Part shown: piece by piece, positions 53,124-62,632 of the stretch
Numbering within the stretch: the first letter of the stretch is position 1
Layout: each line of letters starts with the position of its first letter
Origin: Gracilimonas sp017641085
Lineage (GTDB): Bacteria > Bacteroidota > Rhodothermia > Balneolales > Balneolaceae
Assembly: GCF_046115515.1 (NCBI RefSeq)
Contig: NZ_CP175953.1
DNA: 64,000 nt
Direction: 5' to 3' (one strand)
The notes under the pieces: model-generated
Database searches by the model: none
Seen by the model: the letters and a program-made list of their open reading frames with translations, nothing else
What the model was told of the DNA's origin: nothing
Made by a program: the position numbers and the translations under genes

Positions 53124-55661
53124 TCACGCAGCAGAATCCATCAGGGCGGCTGTATCCAGAATCAGACCAACACGTCCGTCCCCAAGAATGGCACCGCCCG
53201 ATATGTGCGACATTTTGGTAAGCATGTGAATTGACTTACCCACCAGTTGTTGTTGGCCAATCACCTCGTCAACCAAAAGGGCATACCGGCGATTGTTGTT
53301 CTTTATGATCAGCAGAGTGCCTTCCAGTAAACTTTCTTTGGCGCCGTTAATCTCAAACTGCTCATGCAGCCTTATCACAGGAACGGACTGTCCTCTGAAA
53401 TTTACCTGCTCGGAGTTGCCCATCATGGTAAACATGTCCGATTCTTTAGCGCGGAAGGTCATGTCTATGTTTATTGTCGGAACGATAAATCGCTGTGTAC
53501 CTACACGAACCAGCATCCCATCGGTAATAGCCAAAGTGAAGGGCAGCTCAATGGTGATGGTTGTTCCCTTACCCAGCTCTGAACTCACATCCACCTTACC
53601 TTGCAGCTGCTCGATAGAACGACGAACCACATCCATTCCCACTCCTCGACCGGATAAGTCCGTAACTTTCTCCGCCGATGAAAAACCGGGCAGGAATATG
53701 AGATTGTAAATTTCTTTTTCGGTGAGTTTTTTCTCCGGATCAACCAGGCCTTTTTCAATGGCCTTGTTGAGGATTACATCTTTGTTAATGCCACGGCCGT
53801 CATCCTTAATTTCAATGACCACTTTACCACCCTCTTGCGATGCAGAAAGTGAAAGTTCGGCGTTAGCTCCTTTTCCGCTTTTAAGTCGCTCTTCCGGCTC
53901 TTCAATGCCGTGATCCAAAGAGTTTCGCAGCATGTGAATCAGAGGCTCATTAATTACATCCACCATGTTTCGGTCAATCTCAGTGTCTTCTCCGAAGGTG
54001 GTGAATTTCACCTGCTTGCCCGCTTTTCTGGAAAGATCCCGAACCAGACGGTTCATTTTGTGGAAGGTCGCTTTAAGCGGAACCATACGCAGGGTTAAAC
54101 TCGTGTCCTGTAGCTCACGAAGTATTTTGGTTGCGTGATTTACTTTTTTCTGAAGTTCTGAATCTTTGGGGATAGCTTTATCCTGTGCTACAACAGAATG
54201 CGCAATAACCAGCTCTCCAACCATATCTATCAGACGATCGAGGCGGCTTACACTTACCCTCACCGATGATTCTGACTCGGATTTAGCCGTTATTTTATCA
54301 ACCACAGCGTTGTCGGTATCAGCATCCCCTGAATCGGTTATGGCCTCTACAGCAGGATTAGTAACCGGAGCTGCCGCTTGTTTCCCCCGGATTTCTTCGA
54401 GGGCCTTGGCCGGCTCTTTTCCTTCTTCCGAAATGGAATGCAGAATAGAAATCATGCTGTCGTACTGTGCCGGTTTATGAAGCGGATCGCCCCCTTCAGC
54501 AACTTCCACAACCTTTAGCATTTTATTCAGAATATCGATCGACTCAAAGTTGATATCGGCACATGCCCGGTCGAAGGGTAAATCACCTTCGCGCACCATA
54601 CTTAACAAGGTTTCTACAAAGTGGGTGAACTCCGAGATCGGGTCGAGCCCCATAAAAGCAGATGTTCCTTTGATTGTATGAAAAGCACGGAATACGGTAT
54701 TGATCAATTCTTCATCATCCGGAGATTCTTCCAGGTCAAGAAGCGCACTTTCTGCCATTTCAATCAGTTCGGAGCACTCGGTAATGAACTCTCCGACCAG
54801 AGCCATTTCTATATCATCCGGGATGTGAAATACTTCTGAGGACACAACCTCTTTGCTTTCTGACTCTTCTTCGTTTGCCGGTTCTTCAACTGGCTCCTCC
54901 ACTGTAGTTTGCTCATCCTCCATCGGGCTCTCAGTACCGACAGGGTCATCCGTATTTCCGGGATTATCCCATTCTTTTTGAGCCTCCACTTCAATAGCCT
55001 GCTCGGTTTTATCCGATACAATTTTCAGCCAGCCTTTTGCTCCACCGCTGGCTTCAACTTCAGCCATAGCTTCTTTTAGCGGAGTGGCAATAGCTTCATC
55101 CGCATGCTTAACTATGTAGGAAACCAACTCATCCAGTTTCTGAAGGTCTTCGCCGGTAACCGACTCCTCCTCGAGAGTGATCAGGAAGCCAGCCAGGTCA
55201 TTCAGCGTATATTCTTTTGCCGGTTTTTCCTCTTTAGCACTTTGCTTCGACTCCCCGTTCTTTTTGATTTCCTCTACTTTTTCTTCATCCAATTCAATAA
55301 CGGTGTCGGCCGATTCCGAGCCTCCCTTCAGTGATTTCTCCAACTCGTCATAGGCCTTTTCAAAGTCTTCTACTTTGATATCCCCTTCTTCAATCACATA
55401 CTCCCTTATTGTATTGATGGCTTGCATCGTGGCTGTTTTAACCATGATGAAGTAGTCATCTTTTTCGTAAAGGTGCTTAATGCCCTTCCACGACAAATCA
55501 ATCAGTTTCTGAAATTGCCCGAAATTGTTCTCGACGTTATTGGTAACCTCTTCGAACTTAGCACCGGCTACGGCCACATTTTCTCTGTCGGCCGGCCACA
55601 CATCTGCCAGCAAACGGATAATGGATTCGAGGTCTTTGATAAGTTGGTCTTTATTGCTCAT
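53124..55661 (-). CDS. cheA: Chemotaxis histidine kinase CheA with N-terminal helical extension
   Basis: 845 residues, longer than typical CheA (~650-700). The P1 phosphotransfer domain lies internally at about 285-405, with H328 in FRAFHTIKGTSAFMGL. It is preceded by ~285 residues: two small predicted helical modules (about 1-115 and 150-225) and acidic linkers. No recognisable CheY-binding P2 is seen after P1. P3 dimerisation (SRLDRLIDMVGELVIAHS), P4 ATPase (HMLRNSLDHGIEE; DDGRGI; GRGVGMDVVRRS) and CheW-like P5 follow. Starts 15 bases after cheX. Confidence 0.96.
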   Translation of the reverse strand: MSNKDQLIKDLESIIRLLADVWPADRENVAVAGAKFEEVTNNVENNFGQFQKLIDLSWKGIKHLYEKDDYFIMVKTATMQAINTIREYVIEEGDIKVEDFEKAYDELEKSLKGGSESADTVIELDEEKVEEIKKNGESKQSAKEEKPAKEYTLNDLAGFLITLEEESVTGEDLQKLDELVSYIVKHADEAIATPLKEAMAEVEASGGAKGWLKIVSDKTEQAIEVEAQKEWDNPGNTDDPVGTESPMEDEQTTVEEPVEEPANEEESESKEVVSSEVFHIPDDIEMALVGEFITECSELIEMAESALLDLEESPDDEELINTVFRAFHTIKGTSAFMGLDPISEFTHFVETLLSMVREGDLPFDRACADINFESIDILNKMLKVVEVAEGGDPLHKPAQYDSMISILHSISEEGKEPAKALEEIRGKQAAAPVTNPAVEAITDSGDADTDNAVVDKITAKSESESSVRVSVSRLDRLIDMVGELVIAHSVVAQDKAIPKDSELQKKVNHATKILRELQDTSLTLRMVPLKATFHKMNRLVRDLSRKAGKQVKFTTFGEDTEIDRNMVDVINEPLIHMLRNSLDHGIEEPEERLKSGKGANAELSLSASQEGGKVVIEIKDDGRGINKDVILNKAIEKGLVDPEKKLTEKEIYNLIFLPGFSSAEKVTDLSGRGVGMDVVRRSIEQLQGKVDVSSELGKGTTITIELPFTLAITDGMLVRVGTQRFIVPTINIDMTFRAKESDMFTMMGNSEQVNFRGQSVPVIRLHEQFEINGAKESLLEGTLLIIKNNNRRYALLVDEVIGQQQLVGKSIHMLTKMSHISGGAILGDGRVGLILDTAALMDSAA

Positions 55662-55676
55662 TGGATTATTACCGTT

Positions 55677-56174
55677 TTATCTGGATTCACTCAGCGCCAT
55701 GTTCAGCATAAACTCGCCGCAGTCGCTGGAAAATTTCATTTTGGCTGAAGGGGGTTTGTTTGGCATAAATAGCGTCAGGTCACTTCCACGGGTTGCTGTT
55801 GGCAGCGAAGACTGACCTCGAAAACCCACCCGCTCAATATTAGCAGCTACTTCTCCTGCAAGGATATTTGATATCTCTGCAATTAAATCTCCCATATCGT
55901 GGCTTTCAAAAGGAAGCTCCATACCCAGAAAAGAATTCGAAATTTGCAATGCCGTTTCTTTTGGTATAGCGATCATCAACGAAAAGGTGTGCTCGGCATT
56001 GAATACCGCAATGTTCCCGATGATGCCATTCAGTGGGCCGCTTTGATCCAATTGCTCCACACATTCGGGAGTACCTCCACAAATGGAAGTAAAGGTATTA
56101 ATAACTGATTCCTGTACGATGTCAACGATCTCGCCCGGGATTTTATCTGCTTTGCTTAGCTGTTCTGCGATCAT
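55677..56174 (-). CDS. cheX: CheX/CheC-type chemotaxis phosphatase-family protein
   Basis: 165 residues. The central motif LIAEISNILAGEVAANIE carries the E-x-x-N signature of CheX/CheC phosphatases. A second half with a weaker repeat is present. It is the second gene of the che operon, next to cheY, a natural place for the CheY-P phosphatase. Related to the gene at 50405-50878. Confidence 0.82.
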   Translation of the reverse strand: MIAEQLSKADKIPGEIVDIVQESVINTFTSICGGTPECVEQLDQSGPLNGIIGNIAVFNAEHTFSLMIAIPKETALQISNSFLGMELPFESHDMGDLIAEISNILAGEVAANIERVGFRGQSSLPTATRGSDLTLFMPNKPPSAKMKFSSDCGEFMLNMALSESR

Positions 56175-56185
56175 GACAACTCCCT

Positions 56186-56632
56186 TTAGGCATTTAGAAT
56201 GCTGCTAAAGAAGCTCTTCTTCTCTTCTTCAGCTTCTTCTTTCTTAATGTTTCCTTCCTCATCGATGTACCGGCTTATAGCCTTCGACATTTTATCGGCT
56301 GTAAAAGGCTTGGTGATATATTCGTTGGCACCGCCTTCATTTAAAGCCTTATCCACTTTACCCATCGATTTTTCGGCTGTTACCATGATAATGGGGATAT
56401 CAGCATAGCCTTTGTCCCGAATAGCACGGGCGAGTTCAACGCCGGTCATTTTGGGCATGTTCCAATCAACAAACAGCATATCAATGTCATCGTTGAATTT
56501 CCCGAGTGCATCCTCTCCATCCATTGCTTCTTCAAATTCAAAATCAGCAATCAACAGTTGATCAAGAGCTCGCTTTACCTGGCTCCTCATAATTTTTGAA
56601 TCATCAACAACAAGTGCTTTTATCTTACTCAT
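56186..56632 (-). CDS. cheY: Canonical CheY response regulator with C-terminal extension
   Basis: 148 residues. Receiver with ALVVDDSKIMRS, phospho-acceptor in MLFVDWNMPKMTG, Thr in IIMVTAEKSMG and Lys in YITKPFTAD. These are the classic CheY residues (WNMP, TAEK), so this is the best candidate for the true motor-directed CheY. A ~25-residue acidic/basic tail (KKEEAEEEKKSFFSSILNA) is unusual. First gene of the che operon. Confidence 0.94.
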   Translation of the reverse strand: MSKIKALVVDDSKIMRSQVKRALDQLLIADFEFEEAMDGEDALGKFNDDIDMLFVDWNMPKMTGVELARAIRDKGYADIPIIMVTAEKSMGKVDKALNEGGANEYITKPFTADKMSKAISRYIDEEGNIKKEEAEEEKKSFFSSILNA

Positions 56633-56970
56633 TACTTACTCCTGTGTGTGGGTAAGGCAGAATGGAATCTGCCATCAACCTCTGTATTAAAGTATTATTG
56701 AAGCAGTTGGCGTCAGTTTTAATCTGATTTCGCACATACCGCTCTGCCTGTTATCGGATGTTTGGAAAATTCCTTAAGAGAATTGCCGGGAAATATTATC
56801 TCAAGCACTTATGAATACCCTGCCAAGGATGGAAACCTTTTATAAAGATGAAAAGCCGGAGGTGGGAAAGCACTCAGATTAATGGATTCTAACAAGTAAA
56901 ATATCTGCCCCTTGTTTACTTTCGTGTAGTTTGATTTAAGGGTATAGATTTAGGCTTTCAGGTATAAATA
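56633..56970. other. Divergent intergenic region cheY/orf126
   Basis: 338 bases without a gene. Contains the sigma-28-like motif for the che operon at 56751-56776; no promoter for the rightward ORF could be assigned with confidence. Confidence 0.55.
56751..56776 (-). promoter_or_regulatory. Sigma-28-like promoter before the che operon
   Basis: The minus strand reads TAAG, 14 bases, then TCCGATAA, the same sequence pattern and spacing as the motif before cheW. The predicted start is ~110 bases before cheY. Confidence 0.55.
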
Positions 56971-57351
56971 ATGGGTATAGACAGCACATTCCAGTCATTT
57001 GTGCGTTCAGAAGTTAAAACCTCCAGAGGTTTTCGGCTTGTGGAAGCATACCTGACACATAAGAATTATGCAGACAAGCACTCCGGTGAATATGCTGATT
57101 ATGAGGTTATTGAGGAGACCAAAGATAATCGCCACACCAACGCTACCACGTTTACGGCAGATCCGGATTTCACCTTCAATTCCAACTTCAAAGATATGCC
57201 GGATAGTTGGGTGAACCTGAAACAGGAAGAAGTATCGATGCAGCTCGCCATGGTTTCAAAAACAAGCCCTTTAATTGAGAAAAGGCAACAAACTTATCAA
57301 ACCCTTTCCAAGTTCAAGCCAAAGGGTCAGCACCTGGATTTTAAGCTCTGA
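56971..57351 (+). CDS. Hypothetical protein divergent from the che operon
   Basis: 126 residues, not recognised. Soluble, mixed composition, no signal peptide or membrane helix; segments include FRLVEAYLTHKNYADKHSGE and a basic C-terminus. It lies alone between the che promoter region and the convergent degenerate kinase (13 bases between the stops). Role unknown. Confidence 0.7.
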   Translation: MGIDSTFQSFVRSEVKTSRGFRLVEAYLTHKNYADKHSGEYADYEVIEETKDNRHTNATTFTADPDFTFNSNFKDMPDSWVNLKQEEVSMQLAMVSKTSPLIEKRQQTYQTLSKFKPKGQHLDFKL

Positions 57352-57364
57352 TTCAACCCGGTTA

Positions 57365-58189
57365 TTAGTTATCAGAATAAGAAAGAGGAATACTGAGGTT
57401 TAACCTGACTCTCTCTTCACTCTCGCCGGTAAAACTTAAATCACCCTTTATTTGCCCTGCCAGTTTTCGGCTCTGAGCTAAGCCTTCGTTAAAAGAATTC
57501 TGATTACACTCCTCAGCTTCTGAGTCGGATAAAATCTGGGTGAGTTCATTTCTCTTCTTCTCGGATGCTTCGAAAACCAGGGAGAAGTATGCTTTATTTC
57601 CTTTTTTTGAAGTACTCATTTCGGTAACCGATTCCTTGCCCGAACATTTCATGGCAAAGCTGATCAGGTTAAAAATAATCAGCTTTAACATGAATATATC
57701 GGTATGGACATGTAGTGGGTTATCACTACGCTCAAAAGAAATATTGGGACCGGCACACCTCATTTGGTCGCATACTTCGGTTACAATCCAATTCAGGTCA
57801 ACATCCAGTAAGTCTTCGCTTCCCGATACTACGGTGTCAGACTCATCACTGTAAATTTCCATCAGCTGCTCGAGGATAACATTCACCTGATTTATCCCCG
57901 CTTCAATCTGTTTACGGTAGTGCTGAATCTGCTTCACATCCGGGTTATTGGACAGGGAAATATTGATCAGTTCCAGGTAACCGGATATTGCACTTATAGG
58001 AGACATCGCATTGTGCATGTTCTGCTTAACAATGCTTTTCTGCAGCTGATGAACTCCCCTTAGTTTATCCAGGTGAGGATCTGAAGAATCCTTTTGCTCT
58101 TCAAATATATCCGTTACGATGGAATGCAATTCATTCTTAACCTTTTTCTCTTTCCGAACGATATCATCGAAGCTTTCAGCTAAATTCAT
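57365..58189 (-). CDS. Degenerate histidine kinase-like protein (possible phosphotransferase)
   Basis: 274 residues, cytoplasmic. A dimerisation/phosphoacceptor helix with a plausible His in KQNMHNAMSPISAISGYLEL is present. The ATPase-like half is eroded: the N-box reads IIFNLISFAMKC (the Mg-chelating Asn of NAxK is Phe), and no DxGxG motif or GxGxG lid is visible, only NEGLAQSRKLAGQ. It therefore probably does not bind ATP and could work as a Spo0B/ChpT-like phosphotransfer protein. This role is inference. Confidence 0.75.
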   Translation of the reverse strand: MNLAESFDDIVRKEKKVKNELHSIVTDIFEEQKDSSDPHLDKLRGVHQLQKSIVKQNMHNAMSPISAISGYLELINISLSNNPDVKQIQHYRKQIEAGINQVNVILEQLMEIYSDESDTVVSGSEDLLDVDLNWIVTEVCDQMRCAGPNISFERSDNPLHVHTDIFMLKLIIFNLISFAMKCSGKESVTEMSTSKKGNKAYFSLVFEASEKKRNELTQILSDSEAEECNQNSFNEGLAQSRKLAGQIKGDLSFTGESEERVRLNLSIPLSYSDN

Positions 58190-58636
58190 ACTACTAAGAC
58201 TTATATGGACATTAACACATTATATAAATGAGCTATTTGTACCGGACGTGCAGTATATCCATCCCCATGGCCAACATCATCCCAAAACAGCTAACGTAAA
58301 AAATCCTAAGTTTTATTAAGATTTTTTAACCTTTTCTATTTTAGCCAAATAGTTTTATTAAAAAAAATTAATGTTCCGTGAATAACATGTTTTTAAAGAG
58401 CTTTTTATTTCCCGTAAGCTGTTAGCTGTCATGTGATTAAAGTGATTATTACAAGTCTGTGGAAAAAATGTGGATAACTAATTCTTATCCAATAGCAGAT
58501 TCTTGTGCGAAACCGGAAATCCGAACAACCCAAATATGAGTATTGTCTAATCCGGTACCATTTTCTATCGATTCTTTGTTATTTAGGTGCCAATAATTTT
58601 TAAGAGTGTTTCCAAATTTGTGCAGTATTTTATTGT
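58190..58636. other. AT-rich intergenic region with DnaA-box-like cluster
   Basis: 447 bases without a gene, between divergent signalling genes. TGTGGATAA at 58469-58477 is a perfect DnaA box (TTATCCACA on the minus strand). TGTGGAAAA at 58458-58466 lies exactly 11 bases earlier, and TTATCCAAT at 58485-58493 is a near match in the other orientation. Very AT-rich DNA lies to the left (about 58300-58410). It might bind DnaA as an origin, titration or control site. Confidence 0.4.
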
Positions 58637-60640
58637 ATGAAAGACTTCATTTCGATTTTATTTATTGAGGAAACCGAACAGTCAAATCAAGAGGTCAAAC
58701 TAAGATTAGAGCAGTCTGATTTTTCGGTTATCCCATTTTCCCAAAACAGTGTAGAAAGCCTGGGGGTTTTACTTCAAGCCCATAAGTGGGATCTCATTAT
58801 TGCCGACATTGATAAAGAAGACCTCGACCTGTCTTATACACTTGATATTCTGGATCAACAAGAATTTATCACTCCCCTTGTTTTGATCGGATCTGAAATT
58901 AAGAATGATGTGCTATACGATGCCATGGCTGCAGGAGTGCAGGACTACGTAGCTAAAGACAATCCAGACCGCTTGCTCCCCGTGGTAGCTAAGGAAATCA
59001 GGAACCTGCGCAAGCAAAGAAAATACACCCAAACAGCTACCAAAAACCAGATTTTCGACCGGATTCTTAAGAAGAGTACGAATGAAGTTTTTCTTATGGA
59101 TCCCATGAATCTTAAAGTTATTTATGCCAACGATACGCTTCTGGATAACCTTGGATATACTGAAGAGGAGCTTTATGATCTTTCCGCAAAAGATTTAATT
59201 GCTTCTTATGATATACGAAACGTTTTCGAGAAGATAGCCCCCCTATATCGCGGAGAAGAAAATTCCACCACTTTTCAGTTCGATCGCAAAAGAAAAGATG
59301 GTTCTACCTATCCCGTGGAGATACACGTTGAGGTTACACAGGAAGATACCCGGCAGCTTTTAATGGGTATAAGTTTTGATATTTCCCGACAGGTGGAAGA
59401 TGCTAAAATCATAGAAAAGCAAAAGCAGAAGACCCGGGAACTGGAGTTAAACAATAAGTACAAGTCGCAGTTTTTTGCCAATGTAAGCCATGAAATGCGA
59501 ACCATTCTTAATTCAACTCTTCTGCTTACCAACATCCTGAAAGAGAACCGTTATGAGAACCTGAATGATGATCAGTTAGAATACTTACAGACTATTTATC
59601 ACTCCAACAACAGCGTTCTTGAACTCCTGAATGAGGTTCTTGATTTGTCCAAAATTGAAGCCGGAAAAATTGAGGTACGGCTTGATGAGGTTGAAATTTC
59701 TGATGTTTGCGAACGTGCCGAACGTTTATTCAAACCCATTGCTCGGGAGAAAAACCTGTCATTTGAATGTAGCCTCAATGGAATTGCCAACAACATCCTT
59801 AAGACCGACCGACTTCGACTCGACCAGGTTTTAAACAACCTGATATCAAACGCTATTAAGTTTACGGAACACGGCAGCGTACGACTTGAAATAGTAAAGG
59901 CTAACAGTGATCGGGCAAAACAAAACGGCGACAGGATTGCCTTTAAAGTTCATGACACCGGTATTGGCATCCCTGATGAAAGGCAAAAGCATATTTTTAA
60001 AAGCTATGTTCAAGCTGAAGGTTCATCCACTGAAAAAAGATTTGGTGGTACGGGACTTGGGCTGGCCATCTCAAAAGAGATTGCGAACCTTTTGGGAGGT
60101 GACATCACACTTGAAAGCGAGCCCGGCAATGGCAGCTGCTTCACCCTGTTTCTCCCTTCCGACAGTAGTGATGAACTTGCTCAGCAGGCTAAAAAAGGCA
60201 AGTTAAGAATTGAGAGTAAACCTGATGTTGAAAGTCCGCTGGTAGAATTCCCTGAACTGGAAACCGATAAGTCTCAGGGCACCGTATTATTAGTGGACGA
60301 CAGCAGTATTCATAATATGGCCTTAAAGGAATTTTTAGGCTTTAGTATTAACAAGTGCATCACAGCAGAGTCGGCCGGAGAAGCCTACGAAGTACTCCGA
60401 CAAGAAATTGTGGACTGCATAATCCTGGATATGTACCTGCCGGATGCCGACGGAAAAGAAGTACTGGACAAGCTTAAGTCAAACGGGAACTATAAGAATA
60501 TTCCCGTCATCATTTATTCCGGAAAAAGCTTAGCTAAATCAGAAGAAGAAGAACTCCTGAAAAAAGCTGATGCTGTGGTTCAGAAGAATGTAAACAGCTA
60601 CCGTAAATTATTGGAAACTGTGCTTGAAAGAATTGGGTGA
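58637..60640 (+). CDS. Receiver-PAS-kinase-receiver hybrid histidine kinase
   Basis: 667 residues, cytoplasmic. Receiver 1 (about 1-125; Asp in LIIADIDKEDLD, unusual in lacking the MP motif), PAS (about 140-255; IYANDTLLDNLGYTEEEL), HisKA (NVSHEMRTILNSTLLLTNIL), HATPase (NLISNAIKFTEHG; HDTGIGIPDERQKHIFKSYV; GTGLGLAIS) and receiver 2 (CIILDMYLPDADG). Receiver at both ends implies a phosphorelay with external HPt or kinase partners; the degenerate kinase gene divergent from it (57365-58189) is a possible partner. Ends at a bidirectional terminator. Confidence 0.92.
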   Translation: MKDFISILFIEETEQSNQEVKLRLEQSDFSVIPFSQNSVESLGVLLQAHKWDLIIADIDKEDLDLSYTLDILDQQEFITPLVLIGSEIKNDVLYDAMAAGVQDYVAKDNPDRLLPVVAKEIRNLRKQRKYTQTATKNQIFDRILKKSTNEVFLMDPMNLKVIYANDTLLDNLGYTEEELYDLSAKDLIASYDIRNVFEKIAPLYRGEENSTTFQFDRKRKDGSTYPVEIHVEVTQEDTRQLLMGISFDISRQVEDAKIIEKQKQKTRELELNNKYKSQFFANVSHEMRTILNSTLLLTNILKENRYENLNDDQLEYLQTIYHSNNSVLELLNEVLDLSKIEAGKIEVRLDEVEISDVCERAERLFKPIAREKNLSFECSLNGIANNILKTDRLRLDQVLNNLISNAIKFTEHGSVRLEIVKANSDRAKQNGDRIAFKVHDTGIGIPDERQKHIFKSYVQAEGSSTEKRFGGTGLGLAISKEIANLLGGDITLESEPGNGSCFTLFLPSDSSDELAQQAKKGKLRIESKPDVESPLVEFPELETDKSQGTVLLVDDSSIHNMALKEFLGFSINKCITAESAGEAYEVLRQEIVDCIILDMYLPDADGKEVLDKLKSNGNYKNIPVIIYSGKSLAKSEEEELLKKADAVVQKNVNSYRKLLETVLERIG

Positions 60641-60743
60641 AAACCTATTATTTCTGAAGCCCCTCCCTTTTAATAAATTGGCTCTTAGATACTTAAAGCT
60701 CAGAACAGCCATCAAGGCCTCTGCCTGAATTACCCCAAACAAA

Positions 60744-60780
60744 AAAGCACAAACCCGTTTCCGGATTTGTGCTTTAATTT
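60744..60780. terminator. Bidirectional terminator
   Basis: AAAGCACAAACCCG / CGGATTTGTGCTTT, a stem with one mismatch and a 3-4-base loop, flanked by A-run on the left and T-rich DNA on the right. It separates the convergent kinase and helicase genes. Confidence 0.88.
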
Positions 60781-60798
60781 TATCTGCGCCTGTTACCC

Positions 60799-62632
60799 TT
60801 AAGCGTAAACTTCCGGGCTGCGCTTTTTCTTGATTCTTCCACCCTTGGATTTCGAAAAAGGCTCATCACCTTTAGACTTGCGATTTCCTCTTTTGGATTT
60901 GGAACCGCCTTTCCCTTTTCCTTTATAGCTTCCGGATGACGATCCTTTTGAAGAAGATCCGGATCCGTTACTATCAGGCTTGGCCAATTCTACGGAAAGA
61001 TCACGGCCTTCAAACTGAGTTCCGTTTACAGCATCGAATAACTTGGCATCAAAACCTTCTTCCACTTCAAAGAAAGAGAAGTTATTCTGAATATCGATTT
61101 TGCCAAAATTCGGCTTCTTGCCATTCAGCTGCTCGTTCACAACTCCCATCAAACGGGCCGGATTAAGTCCGTCACGGTTACCAACATTCAGGAAGTATCG
61201 GGTAAACCCTTCTTCAGCATGTCTTCCGCTTCCGCCGGAATTACTTCTTCCATTGTTCTTACGGGAAGGGTTATTACGGTTGTTATTATTCTTTGATCTA
61301 CCGGCTGAGGCATTGATATCGCCTGCTTCCTGGTAATATTCCAGAATCTGGTTGAATTCCATGGAAACAAAATGTTGAATCAGTTCCTGCCAGCCAAGGT
61401 CCGCTAATTTCTCATACACCTGAGGCAGATACTTCTCAATCTGCTTTTCGTTGACTTCGGTAGCCTTCAGCTTGTCCACCATATCCATCATGCGGACTCC
61501 GCATACTTCTTCTCCTTTTGGAACATCCTGCTTGATGAATTCCTTTCCGGACATTTTTTCCAGCGCACGAATTCTGCCCATTTCACGGGTGTGAATAATG
61601 GAAACGGCAATACCGCTATTCCCTGCGCGACCAGTACGGCCACTTCGGTGAATATACACTTCCAGATCATCCGGCAGGTTGTAGTTGATAACGTGCGTCA
61701 GGTTATCGAACATCAAGTCCACGTGCGGCTACATCTGTAGCTACCAGCAACTGGAGTTCCTTGGTGCGGAACCGGTTCATCACTTCATCGCGCTGCGCTT
61801 GTGATAAATCTCCATTCAGTAAATCAGCATTATATCCTTCTTTCGAAAGCTTGGATGCCACTTCAGAAGTTTCGCGTCGTGTTCGGCAAAAAATAATCCC
61901 ATAGATATCAGGATTTACATCCGCAATTCGTTTGAGGGCATCATACCGGTCTTTGGCGTGAACCATGTAATAATGGTGCTCCACATTGAGGGCACCTGAG
62001 TTGCGGGCGTTTACTTCAATCTCTTCAGGATTGTTCATGTATTTCCGAGCCATTTTGGAAATCTGCTTCGGCATGGTAGCTGAAAACAGCAACGTTTGTT
62101 TTCCTTGGGGAGTGTCCGCTAAAATAGCATCCAGATCATCCTGGAAGCCCATATTCAGCATTTCATCAGCTTCATCAAGTACCAGAGAACGTACGTTGGT
62201 TACGTCCAGTTTACGGCGGCGAATCAGGTCCAGCATTCTGCCCGGAGTTCCGATTACAACCTGGCATCCGTTGTTAAGTGCGCGAATTTGGGTAGAGATA
62301 TTAGCTCCACCATACACGGCCACTGTTTTAATTCCTTTTTGATGCTTGGCGAAAGACTTAAGGTCTTTGGCAATTTGAATAGCCAGCTCGCGGGTTGGTG
62401 ATAACACCAGTACCTGCACATTGTTTGAGTTGGCATCAACCTGTTGAAGTACAGGCATACCAAAAGCGCCGGTTTTACCCGTTCCGGTTTGGGCAAGCGC
62501 AATCAGGTCGCGCTGAGAAGCCAGAATGGTAGGGATAGCCCTGGACTGTACTTCGGTTGGGGTTTCAAAGCCAAGATCTTCAACGGCTTGGCATATTTCG
62601 GGCGATAAGCCCAGTTCTTTGAACGATGACAT
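60799..62632 (-). pseudogene. deaD: DEAD-box RNA helicase (DeaD/CsdA-like) with one-base frameshift
   Basis: The N-terminal frame (62632 to 61703, 309 residues) has motif I AQTGTGKT, PTRELAIQ, II LDEADEML, III SAT and runs up to TDVAARGLDV, then stops. The next frame, from the same point to 60799, continues with DNLTHVINYN, the motif VI HRSGRTGRAG, a DbpA-like RNA-binding domain (GRDLSVELAKP end) and a Gly/Ser/Lys-rich basic tail. An extra C at about 61708 (gtt-C-gat) explains the break; removing it restores GLDVDNLTHV, the expected family sequence. The site is not a homopolymer. Either a real mutation or an assembly error; the rest of the gene shows no decay. If intact it would be a ~610-residue helicase for RNA unwinding and cold adaptation. 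Confidence 0.88.
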
